From NCBI RefSeq assembly GCF_022698145.1, contig NZ_JALDAX010000006.1, forward strand, positions 124,001 to 188,000: a DNA stretch of 64,000 nt. Reading direction: 5' to 3'. Below are positions 40,607 to 50,723 of this stretch, in pieces (the first letter of the stretch is position 1; every line of letters begins with the position of its first letter). The stretch is from Streptomyces spinosisporus (GTDB lineage: Bacteria > Actinomycetota > Actinomycetes > Streptomycetales > Streptomycetaceae). A program made the translations under genes and the position numbers. Below the pieces are notes generated by a model. It saw only the letters and a program-made list of their open reading frames with translations, searched no databases and was not told where the DNA came from.

Positions 40607-42376
40607 TCAGGAGTAGACGCCGAACTCATAGAGCGAATAGCCGTAACCGGTCCCGCGCGCCGTGCCGTTGACCCGGACGTAGCGTCCGGTTCCGGAGACG
40701 TCGAAGTCGTCGATGCCGCCGTTGCCGTCCGTCACGCTGTGCACGGTCTGCCAGTTCTGGCCGTCGTCGGAGGTCTGGACGGTGTACGCCTTCGCGTACG
40801 ACGCCTCCCAGAACAGCTGGACGTGCCGGAAGGTGGTGCGGGTGCCGAGGTCGACCTGGAGCCACTGGGGGTCGCTCCAGTCGCTGGCCCAGCGGGTGGC
40901 CGGGTTGCCGTCGACCGCGTTGGCGGCGGTGCAGGGGCAGTCGCCGTAACTCGGCTGGAACGACGAGGCCGTCGCCGGTTTGCCCCGGGCCACGTTGGTG
41001 CCCGACGGCACGGGCGGCACGACCCGGACCGAGCGGGTCTCGACGCCGACGTTGCCCCGGCCGTCGGTCGCCTTGACGTAGACCTTCCAGACGCCGGGGC
41101 GGTCGGGTGCGGTGACCTTCAGCCGGCCGCCGCCGAGGTCGGTGAAGGGCAGCGAGGCCAGGTTCTTGCTCTGGTCGATGTACATGCTGTTGTCGAGGAC
41201 CTCGTAGGAGATCGCGTCGCCGTCGGGGTCGCCGGCCTTGACGTCCAGCACGAGATCACGTCCCGCCTGCACCTGGCCCGCGTCGCCCTCCACGCTCAAC
41301 TCGGAGATGACGGGCGGGGTGTTGTCGTGCGAGGTGTCGCCGCCGTAGGCCTTCTTCACGGCGTAGTACGACAGGCGTTTCTGGCCCGCGGGCAGCAGGT
41401 TGAACCAGATGCCGCCGAAGTCGTACTCGGTGCCGTAGTGGAACATCGTGGCCCCGAGCGCGACGCCCTTGTGGCCGGTGATGCAGCCCCAGGCGCGGGT
41501 GTAGCCGTCGGCCTTGGCCCGGTCGGAGGGTTCCAGGGGTACGCCGTTGGCGTCGTCCGGGACCTCCCACTCGCCGGCCGGGCCGGTCTCGGTGACGATG
41601 TAGGGCTTGGTGTAACCCCCTTGCTCCCAGGCGGACTTGACGTCGCAGACGGCGTTGTAGGAGTTCACGGCGTACAGGTCGAGGTCGGGTGCGTTCTTCT
41701 TGTAGTAGGGCCACGCACCGACCCAGGCGTCCGTGGAGGTGACGGGATGGTTGGGGTCGATGGCGTGGATCTTCTTGGTGATGTCGTTGACGAGGGTGGT
41801 GTACGCGTCGCGCTGCCGCTCCAACTCGTCGCCGCTGAAGCAGTTCTGCAGCCCGAGCACCGACTCGTTGCCGACGTCCCACATCAGGACGCCGGGGTTG
41901 TCCTTGTACGTCTGGACCCACTTGGGGAACTCGTCGAGCATTTGGTTCTTGTACGCGGTGTCGGTCACGTAGTTGACGCAGCCGCCGCTGCCGGGTCCGC
42001 CGCCGGGCTGGAGCCAGAAGCCGGCGACGACCTTGATGCCGTGGGCGGCGGCCGAGTCGAACAGCGGCTTGCTGGTGGCGTCGGTCCCCCAGGTGCGGAT
42101 GGTGTTGACGCCCATGGACTGCAGGTCCGGCATGTACTTCTCGGCGTCCGCGACGCTCGGGCCCCAGGTCAGGCCCTTCATCTGGTACGGCTGTCCGTCC
42201 ACCGTCAGCTGCCAGTTGCCCTGGCTGCCGGTGACCTTGACGACGCTGCCGGCCGCGTGGGCCTGGGCGGCGGGCAGTGCGATGAGGGCGCCGGCGGCCA
42301 GGACACCGGCGGTGAGGGGTGCCGTTGCGCGGCGGCTGCGGGGGCGGGGTCTGCGGGTGCGGGATCGTGGGGTCAT
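40607..42376 (-). CDS. Secreted (alpha/beta)-barrel glycosidase with F5/8C module
   Basis: The 589-residue protein has an Arg-rich signal peptide (about 1-41), then a TIM-barrel hydrolase of the GH2-C/GH5-like type (about 45-345). Glu171 in VLMWDVGNES is the probable acid/base, and Glu263 in YIVTETGPAGEW the probable nucleophile. An immunoglobulin-like domain follows (about 350-450), and a C-terminal F5/8C module (about 455-589, TRWASDWSDPQWLQVDLGTR). The exact GH family and substrate are not certain; the locus suggests a beta-glucan transglycosylase or exo-glucanase. It follows the DUF1996 gene by 12 bp. Confidence 0.82.
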   Translation of the reverse strand: MTPRSRTRRPRPRSRRATAPLTAGVLAAGALIALPAAQAHAAGSVVKVTGSQGNWQLTVDGQPYQMKGLTWGPSVADAEKYMPDLQSMGVNTIRTWGTDATSKPLFDSAAAHGIKVVAGFWLQPGGGPGSGGCVNYVTDTAYKNQMLDEFPKWVQTYKDNPGVLMWDVGNESVLGLQNCFSGDELERQRDAYTTLVNDITKKIHAIDPNHPVTSTDAWVGAWPYYKKNAPDLDLYAVNSYNAVCDVKSAWEQGGYTKPYIVTETGPAGEWEVPDDANGVPLEPSDRAKADGYTRAWGCITGHKGVALGATMFHYGTEYDFGGIWFNLLPAGQKRLSYYAVKKAYGGDTSHDNTPPVISELSVEGDAGQVQAGRDLVLDVKAGDPDGDAISYEVLDNSMYIDQSKNLASLPFTDLGGGRLKVTAPDRPGVWKVYVKATDGRGNVGVETRSVRVVPPVPSGTNVARGKPATASSFQPSYGDCPCTAANAVDGNPATRWASDWSDPQWLQVDLGTRTTFRHVQLFWEASYAKAYTVQTSDDGQNWQTVHSVTDGNGGIDDFDVSGTGRYVRVNGTARGTGYGYSLYEFGVYS

Positions 42377-42388
42377 CGCCGTTTCTCC

Positions 42389-43483
42389 TCAGGGGAGTTC
42401 ATAGTTCTCGTCGAGTGCGGCGCCCGCCTCGGGGTGGGTCTCGTCGTAGCCGCGCGCGTCGCACTGCAGCCCGCCGACGACGCAGTGGTCGACCAGCGCC
42501 TTGAGCGTGGCGTCGTCCCAGGCGTTGAAGAAGTCGTAGTGGAAGCTGTGGCCCGTGCCGCTGGCGAGCCGCACCTTCGACATGTCGCCGTTGACGGGGA
42601 AGGCCATCTTGAACTCGATCATCGGCAGGGCGACCGGGTGGTCGGCCGGGCAGACGTTGTCGTTCGTGCCGGGCTTGACCACGGGGTAGGCCATGTGGCT
42701 CTTGTGGTCGGGCGTGTCGAGGTACGTGCCGTCCCAGCAACTGGGCGCCTGGAAGCGGATGTTGAGCTGGACGTCGGCGCGGTCCGGACAGGTCGCGGGG
42801 AACTCGGTGTTGAAGTAGCTGTCCCCGCACTCCCAGCCCTCGACGAAGCCGGGGTGGTTGCGGAACTCGTCGGCGCTCTGCATCGGGCTGCCGACGACGA
42901 ACCTGAGGCCCTTGGGGAAGGGCCGGACGCTGGTGTAGTCGGTGACGCCGGCCTTGTAGTAGATGACCTGCGGGCCCACGGGGAGGATCTGCTGGTCGCC
43001 GTCGTAGAGGGTGGGCATCCAGTAGCCGGACAGGTCGCCGGGTGCCTTGCAGGTGGTGCCGCCCGCTTCCAGCGAGGCGGTCGTGCTGTTGGCGTCGGTC
43101 GTCGTGTTGCCCATGAACGTGTGGTCGTGGGACTTGCCGGGCTGCTGCGGATAGACGATGGGGTCGTCCGGCTTGGTGTGCGTGACCGCGCAGTTGGCCT
43201 GGAACTCGTGGAAGTAGCGGTGGGGCGGGTCCTGCGTGGACGGCGTCACGCCGGTGACCGGCGGGTTGGCGGGGATGTAGCCGTCGCCGTCCGGGTCCTC
43301 CGGGGAGTTGGCGGTGGACGCCGCCATCGTGTGGCCGGAGTGGGTGGCCGCGAACGACTGGGCCGCGGAGCTGTGCGGTGCGGGCGGGCCGACGCTGGTG
43401 GCCACGCCGCCCACTCCGATCGAGGTCAGTAGGAGCGCGCTGGTGATCAGTGTGACTGACAGGCCTTTCGATCTCCGGGACAT
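42389..43483 (-). CDS. Secreted DUF1996 protein
   Basis: The 364-residue protein has a signal peptide (about 1-40) and the DUF1996 core: YFHEFQANCAVTHTKPDDPI, the HDHTFMGNTTT segment, GYWMPTLYDGDQQILPVGP, and the end GHSFHYDFFNAWDD. DUF1996 proteins occur in fungi and actinomycetes near wall-degrading enzymes, sometimes called WSC-associated; their activity is not established. Several His, Asp and Cys residues are conserved, which would fit a metal-binding or hydrolytic site. It is the first gene of an operon with the barrel hydrolase and lies next to the 16-bp operator at 43533. Confidence 0.82.
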   Translation of the reverse strand: MSRRSKGLSVTLITSALLLTSIGVGGVATSVGPPAPHSSAAQSFAATHSGHTMAASTANSPEDPDGDGYIPANPPVTGVTPSTQDPPHRYFHEFQANCAVTHTKPDDPIVYPQQPGKSHDHTFMGNTTTDANSTTASLEAGGTTCKAPGDLSGYWMPTLYDGDQQILPVGPQVIYYKAGVTDYTSVRPFPKGLRFVVGSPMQSADEFRNHPGFVEGWECGDSYFNTEFPATCPDRADVQLNIRFQAPSCWDGTYLDTPDHKSHMAYPVVKPGTNDNVCPADHPVALPMIEFKMAFPVNGDMSKVRLASGTGHSFHYDFFNAWDDATLKALVDHCVVGGLQCDARGYDETHPEAGAALDENYELP

Positions 43484-43532
43484 GGAGACCTCCTCCTGAA
43501 CGGTGGGGGTTGGGGAGACCGCGCTCCGGAGT

Positions 43533-43548
43533 GGGAGAGCGCTCTCCC
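43533..43548. promoter_or_regulatory. LacI-type operator (GAGCGCTC class), site 3
   Basis: GGGAGAGCGCTCTCCC is a perfect 16-bp palindrome 50 bp before the DUF1996 start and 256 bp before the divergent beta-helix gene. It is the most extended of the three sites. Confidence 0.75.
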
Positions 43549-43740
43549 GCCGAGGAGTGTTGAGTGCATGTCATCAAGATGTCAAGCGATCCGGCAGAAG
43601 TGGACCGGGAAAGATTTCAACTTCCGAAGGCTTGCCGAGAGTTGGACCTCATCAGTTAAATCAAGACGTGAACTAACTGCCGTGGCAGTGACCTTGGTGT
43701 GTCACCCCCACCTGCCGTCGGCGTCCTGTCGTGCTCCGAC

Positions 43741-43780
43741 CGTGTTCTTTCGCGTTCTTCCGTGCTCTTTCGTGTTCTTC
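43741..43780. repeat. Four tandem 10-bp repeats in the leader of the beta-helix gene
   Basis: The four units CGTGTTCTTT, CGCGTTCTTC, CGTGCTCTTT and CGTGTTCTTC lie head to tail (consensus CGYGYTCTTY), ending 23 bp before the ATG at 43804. A fifth, weaker unit (CGTGCTCCGA) precedes them. The period is close to one DNA helical turn. Confidence 0.8.
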
Positions 43781-43803
43781 CCATCGCACCCGCAGGGACC
43801 TCT

Positions 43804-46344
<2,541 letters not shown>

Positions 46345-46391
46345 CCGGGGCGTTCCCCTTACCGAGGGGACCGGTGACACCTTGAACGGCT

Positions 46392-46444
46392 GAACCCCTG
46401 CCGGGGCCGCATCCCGCGGTTCCGGCAGGGGTTCGTTCGGGTTC
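46392..46444. terminator. Bidirectional terminator between convergent genes
   Basis: Perfect 13-bp arms (GAACCCCTGCCGG / CCGGCAGGGGTTC) with a 27-nt loop lie between the stops at 46344 (plus) and 46461 (minus). Confidence 0.75.
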
Positions 46445-46460
46445 TTGTCATCGGGGACCT

Positions 46461-46865
46461 TCAGTCGCCGAAGTAGGCCCTGGCGACGGCGTAGGTGTCC
46501 TCGTAGAGGTGATAGCGGGTGATCCGTCCGTCCCGGACCGTGGTGTGCAGGGCGAAGGCGGTGTCGATGTCGCGCCCGGTCCTCCTGACCTCGGAGACCA
46601 TCCGACCGATGAGCACCACGTCGTCGCCCTCGGCGATGACCTGGCGCAATTCGAACTCCTTGGCCTGCACATGGGTCTGCAGCAGCTCGAAGAACGTCCG
46701 CATGCCCTCGGCCGAGTCGACCTCCGGTACCCAAGGGATGCCCGGCGGGTGCGGGATCGAGAAGGACACCGAGTCGGCGAACAGCGCCGCCGCCTCCGCG
46801 CTCCTCCCCTCCGCGAGCAGCGGGAACAACCGTTGGACGGTCTGGGTCGGTGACTCTGTCGTCAT
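46461..46865 (-). CDS. SnoaL/NTF2-like protein
   Basis: The 134-residue protein has the cone-shaped NTF2/SnoaL pattern: TVQRLFPLLAEGRSAEAAAL, FADSVSFSIPHPPG, MRTFFELLQTH, then VIAEGDDVVLIGRMVSEVRR and RDGRITRYHLYEDTYAV. Family members include polyketide cyclases and many small hydrolases or binding proteins; no specific reaction can be assigned. The ATG at 46865 is chosen over a longer frame. It is divergent from a LysR regulator 118 bp away, which probably controls it. Confidence 0.82.
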   Translation of the reverse strand: MTTESPTQTVQRLFPLLAEGRSAEAAALFADSVSFSIPHPPGIPWVPEVDSAEGMRTFFELLQTHVQAKEFELRQVIAEGDDVVLIGRMVSEVRRTGRDIDTAFALHTTVRDGRITRYHLYEDTYAVARAYFGD

Positions 46866-46983
46866 GGGCGCCGACCCTACCGTTCGCACATGGCGGGAAT
46901 CTCCGTCCGCGGGACGGGGTTACCGGCTGGGACGACGATCAACACGCGAGCCCGGGATCGGCCGCAGGGAGGAGACGGGTGTC

Positions 46984-47880
46984 ATGAGCCTTCGCCAGTT
47001 CGAGTACGCCCTGGCCGTGGCCGAGGCGGGCTCGGTCACGGCGGCGGCGGAGCTGCTGCATGTCGCTCAGCCGTCGATGTCCCAGCAGATCCGCGGTCTG
47101 GAGCGGGATCTCGGCGTGGAGCTGTTCGCCCGCACGCCGACCGGGCTGGTGCCCACCGTCGTCGGCCGTGCGTTTCTGCGGGAGGCGGAGGTCGCGGTGA
47201 GCGCGGCGCGGCGGGCGAGGGCGACCGCGCGCGCCGGTGCCGAGGAGCTGGAGGGCGAGCTCGTCGTCGCGGCACAAATGGGCTTCGGCACACGGCAGTT
47301 GCCGGGCGCGTTGAGTGGGCTGCGGCGCCGCTTCCCCCGGCTGGAGGTCACCGTCTTCGAGGAGCCGAGCTCCGCCGAACTGGACCGGCTGTGCCGCCGG
47401 GGCGTGCTGAACCTCGCCCTGATGGCGGCGTGCGAGCGGACCCCCGCCGACGCCCACCACCTCGGCGACGAGGAGTTCGTCGTGGTGCTGGGCGCCGGGC
47501 ACCGGCAGCTCGCCGCGGACCGGGTCGACCTGCGCGAACTGGACGGGGAGCAGTGGGTGAGGTTCGACCGCGACAGCGCGCTGGACGGCGTACTGCTGAA
47601 CGTGCTGCGGGACAACGAACTCGCCCCGACCACGGTCGCCCGTGTGTCCCAGACCGCGACGGCCGTGCGCTGGGCCGCCCATGGGCTGGGGGTGACGCTC
47701 GTGCCGGCCTCCGCTGTGCCCCACGGTTACGAGCACCTCGTACGTCCGGTGACGCCGATGGTGACCCAGCCCGTCATCGCCGTGGTCCGGGCCGGCGCGG
47801 GTCCCGGGGAGACGACTCTTCTCGAATTCCTGCGCAAGGAGACGTGGTCCGAGCCCGCATTCTTTTCGGGGGTCTCCTGA
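46984..47880 (+). CDS. LysR-family transcriptional regulator
   Basis: The 298-residue protein carries the LysR helix-turn-helix (MSLRQFEYALAVAEAGSVTA, AAELLHVAQPSMSQQIRGLE, LGVELFARTPTGLVPT) and the substrate-binding C-terminal domain (LEGELVVAAQMGF, AAHGLGVTLVPASAV). LysR proteins usually control a divergent neighbour, here the SnoaL-like gene. The ATG at 46984 follows GGAGGAG. The inducer is unknown. Confidence 0.92.
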   Translation: MSLRQFEYALAVAEAGSVTAAAELLHVAQPSMSQQIRGLERDLGVELFARTPTGLVPTVVGRAFLREAEVAVSAARRARATARAGAEELEGELVVAAQMGFGTRQLPGALSGLRRRFPRLEVTVFEEPSSAELDRLCRRGVLNLALMAACERTPADAHHLGDEEFVVVLGAGHRQLAADRVDLRELDGEQWVRFDRDSALDGVLLNVLRDNELAPTTVARVSQTATAVRWAAHGLGVTLVPASAVPHGYEHLVRPVTPMVTQPVIAVVRAGAGPGETTLLEFLRKETWSEPAFFSGVS

Positions 47881-47968
47881 CGGCCGGGCTGGGAATGAGC
47901 AAGCACCGTCCACTGAATTTACTGAGCCGGCCTTTTCACAGAATCCACTTTCCGGGATTCCGTCGGCG

Positions 47969-48745
47969 TCAGCCCCTGGGGAATTCACCGCCGTCCACGA
48001 TGAGATTGCTCCCGGTCAGCCAGCCCGCCCGGTCGGACACGAGGAAGTGCACCGCGTGGGCGATGTCGTCGGGTTGGCCGTCGCGCCCCAGCGGGGTGGA
48101 GTCGTCGGCGTTGACCTGGGCCGGAGCGGCGGCCAGCTGGGCCCACTGCTCCCTTGTGGCCTCGCCGCCGGGGGTGGCGACCCTGCCGGGGCTCACGGTG
48201 TTGACCCGGATTCCGGACGGGGCCAGCTCCAGGGCCAGCCCCCTGCTGTAGTTCTCCAGTGCCGCCTTGGCCGCCGTGTAGTGCAGGAACGCTCCCAGCG
48301 GGGTGAGCACCGCGGCCGAGGAGACGTGCACGATCATCCCCGAACCCTGCTCCCGCATCCCCGGCACCAGCAGCGAGTCCAGCCGTACCGACGCCAGGAA
48401 GTTCAGGTCCAGCGCGTCCTGCCACTCTTCGTCGGGGATGGCGGAAGCACCCTTGTGCGGTCGCGCACCGCCTGCGTTGTGGACCAGGATGTCCACCCCG
48501 CCGAGCGTTTTGCGCGCTGCCTCGGCGACCGACTCCGCACCGGCCCGGGTCCGCACGTCCGCCTGCACGAAGGCGGCACCCTCCGGTGCCGGGCCCGTCG
48601 CCGACCTGGCGGTCGTGAGTACCTCGGCACCCGCATCCAGGAGTTGCCGTACGACGGCCGCTCCGATCCCGCGGGAGCCACCCGTGACCAGGGCCCGCTT
48701 TCCTGCGAGTTCCCGCATTTCCGAGCCATTGTCGACAGTGGTCAT
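47969..48745 (-). CDS. Classical short-chain dehydrogenase/reductase
   Basis: The 258-residue protein is a classical SDR: cofactor motif TGGSRGIG (residues 21-28), VHNAG (88-92), catalytic Ser142/143 and Tyr156-x3-Lys160 (YTAAK), and a PG after the active site (NTVSPGRVATPGG). NADP preference is likely from the Arg at TARS. The exact substrate is unknown. The ATG at 48745 follows AAAGGA; an ATG at 48763 is possible. It is separated from the divergent GntR operon by about 200 bp, so regulation by that GntR protein is possible but not shown. Confidence 0.9.
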   Translation of the reverse strand: MTTVDNGSEMRELAGKRALVTGGSRGIGAAVVRQLLDAGAEVLTTARSATGPAPEGAAFVQADVRTRAGAESVAEAARKTLGGVDILVHNAGGARPHKGASAIPDEEWQDALDLNFLASVRLDSLLVPGMREQGSGMIVHVSSAAVLTPLGAFLHYTAAKAALENYSRGLALELAPSGIRVNTVSPGRVATPGGEATREQWAQLAAAPAQVNADDSTPLGRDGQPDDIAHAVHFLVSDRAGWLTGSNLIVDGGEFPRG

Positions 48746-48939
48746 GCCACCGGTCCTTTCCATTATGTATCAGTGCGCTCGGGGCGAATATCCTCGTCGA
48801 GCTGTTTCACCGTACGTATGGAAAAGAAGGCGAGGCAAAGACGAAAGAACAGCACGGCCTATAGGAAGGCCCTATGGGCCCGAAGCCGTACGGCATCCCA
48901 GCGGGGCAGGCTCTGGACGGCGGCGACCTGTTCATCTAC

Positions 48940-48949
48940 TGTCTAGACA
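48940..48949. promoter_or_regulatory. GntR/HutC-type operator overlapping the gntR start
   Basis: TGTCTAGACA is a perfect palindrome that fits the HutC-subfamily pattern GT-N-TA-N-AC. Its last base is the A of the gntR ATG, so binding would block the start of translation or transcription. Autoregulation is likely. Confidence 0.6.
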
Positions 48950-49680
48950 TGCCTGGACAGGTACAGAAGCAAGTACACAAGCACCATCGCATCGCCCGCG
49001 TCCTCGCCGACGAGATCCGCTCCGGAGTCCATGCCGACGGCAGCAGACTCCCTGGTGAGCACGCTCTTCGGGAGCGCTTCGGGGTCAGTCGCACCACCCT
49101 GCGGCAGGCCCTTCAGGTGCTCGGCGAGGAGGGACTCATCGCCACGCACGCGGGCATCGGCTCGTTCGTCACGTTCGACGGGACACCGCTCGACCACCGG
49201 CTCGGCTGGACCCGGGCCCTTGCCGAGCAGGGAACCGAGCTGACGACGGAGATCCTCCGCTTCGAGGAGGTGAGTGATCCAGAACTGGCCGGCCGGCTCC
49301 GGACCCCCTCGGACGCGTTCATCGCGCTGGACCGGGTCAGGCGACTGCCCGAGGGGCTGGGCGTCTCGCTGGAGCACAGCAGGGTGCCCGCCGTGGGAAG
49401 CCTGGCCGGGCTGCCCGGGCGTGGTCTCGACGGCGGCTCGCTCAGCCGGACGCTGATCGCGGCCGGCCGTATCACGGACTCGGGCGAGGGGACCGTGTCG
49501 GTGCGCGGGCTGGGCGACGCCGAGGCGGACGCGCTGCACCGGCAGCCCGGCGAGTCCTTCCTCCACCTGGACCAGGTGTACCGGGCCGCCGACGGCTCGG
49601 TGGTCGAGCAGGTCAGCAGTCTGCTCGATCCCGCCCGCTTCGAACTGCACGTGAGTTCGGGCCGCGGGGGTCGCTCGTGA
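48949..49680 (+). CDS. GntR-family (HutC-type) regulator
   Basis: The 243-residue protein has the GntR winged helix (HHRIARVLADEIRSGVHADG, SRLPGEHALRERFGVSRTTL, RQALQVLGEEGLIATHAGIG). A UTRA-type C-terminal domain follows, of the kind that binds small sugar or nucleoside-like effectors (ELTTEILRFEEVSDPELAGR, FLHLDQVYRAADGSVVEQVS). It is the first gene of an operon and overlaps the next gene by 4 bp (GTGA). The palindrome at its start is its probable operator. The effector is presumably a substrate of the enzymes downstream. Confidence 0.9.
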   Translation: MPGQVQKQVHKHHRIARVLADEIRSGVHADGSRLPGEHALRERFGVSRTTLRQALQVLGEEGLIATHAGIGSFVTFDGTPLDHRLGWTRALAEQGTELTTEILRFEEVSDPELAGRLRTPSDAFIALDRVRRLPEGLGVSLEHSRVPAVGSLAGLPGRGLDGGSLSRTLIAAGRITDSGEGTVSVRGLGDAEADALHRQPGESFLHLDQVYRAADGSVVEQVSSLLDPARFELHVSSGRGGRS

Positions 49681-50669
49681 CCACCCGGCTGGAGCGCGCC
49701 CTGGGCGCCTTCTACGGACTTGCCCTCGGCGACGCCCTCGGGATGCCCACCCAGGTGATGTCCAGGCAGGACGTCGTCCGCGTCTACGGCACCCTCACCG
49801 GCTTCGAGCCCGCACGGCCCGACAACCCGGTCAGCGCCGGCATGCCGGCCGGTTCCGTCACCGACGACACCGATCAGGCCGTGATCGTCGCCCGGCTCAT
49901 CGACGAGGGCCGCGGCCACATCGATCCACTGCGTCTGGCGCACGAACTGCTCGACTGGGAGAAGGAGATGAGGGCCAAGGGCTCCTTCGATCTCCTTGGC
50001 CCCTCCACGAAGGCCGCCCTGGACGCGGTGGCCCGTGGCGTGCCCCCGCGCGAGGCGGGCAGGAACGGCACCACGAACGGCGCCGCGATGCGCGCCACTC
50101 CCGTCGGCATCGCCTTCGCCGCCGACCCGCTCGACATGTTCGTCGACCGTGTCGTGGAGTCCTGCCAGGTCACGCACGACACGACCCTCGGCATCGCCGG
50201 TGCGGCAGCCGTCGCCGCCGCGGTCAGCGCCGGAATCGACGGCGCGTCCCTGACGGAGGCCGTCGGCACCGCCGTGGCCGCCGCCCACGCCGGTGCCCTC
50301 CGCGGGCACTGGATCGCCGGGGCCGACATCGCCTCCCGTATCGAGTGGGCGTACGACCTGGTGCGGGACCTGCCCGAGGCCGAGGCCCTGGATCGCATCG
50401 TCGCGCTCGTCGGCACCAGCGTGGCCAGCCAGGAGTCGGTGCCCGCCGCGTTCGCGGTGCTCGCCGTCGCGGACGGCGACCCGTGGCGCGCAGCGCTGCT
50501 CGCCGCCAACCTCGGTGGCGACAGCGACACCATCGGCGCGATCGCCGGTGCCGTCGCCGGGGCGGTGGCCGGCCTGTCCGCGCTGCCCGCCGAGGCCGTC
50601 CGGACCCTGCGCACCGTCAACTCACTCGATCTGGAACCCCTCACGGCCCGTCTGCTCACCTACCGCTGA
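49677..50669 (+). CDS. ADP-ribosylglycohydrolase family protein
   Basis: The 330-residue protein is a DraG/ARH-type hydrolase: RLERALGAFYGLALGDALGM, metal ligands at Thr62-Asp63-Asp64 (GSVTDDTDQAV), and Asp282/Asp284/Thr285 in NLGGDSDTIGAIAGA, which bind the second magnesium. Members cleave N- or O-ribosyl bonds of ADP-ribosylated proteins or of free ADP-ribose derivatives and related ribosides. The GTG start at 49677 overlaps the gntR stop. Its place between a UTRA regulator and an NCS1 permease argues for a small-molecule riboside rather than a protein substrate; this is inferred. Confidence 0.9.
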   Translation: MTTRLERALGAFYGLALGDALGMPTQVMSRQDVVRVYGTLTGFEPARPDNPVSAGMPAGSVTDDTDQAVIVARLIDEGRGHIDPLRLAHELLDWEKEMRAKGSFDLLGPSTKAALDAVARGVPPREAGRNGTTNGAAMRATPVGIAFAADPLDMFVDRVVESCQVTHDTTLGIAGAAAVAAAVSAGIDGASLTEAVGTAVAAAHAGALRGHWIAGADIASRIEWAYDLVRDLPEAEALDRIVALVGTSVASQESVPAAFAVLAVADGDPWRAALLAANLGGDSDTIGAIAGAVAGAVAGLSALPAEAVRTLRTVNSLDLEPLTARLLTYR

Positions 50670-50723
50670 ACCCGGACGTCCACCCCTGCCGTTCCCCCAC
50701 CCACCATGCAAGGAGGTTCCGTC

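Larger units (their letters stand above)
43484..43803. other. Divergent regulatory region of the beta-glucan locus
   Basis: The 320 bp between the DUF1996 gene and the beta-helix gene hold no coding frame I trust. They contain the perfect operator at 43533-43548 and a run of 10-bp repeats at 43741-43780. Confidence 0.65.
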
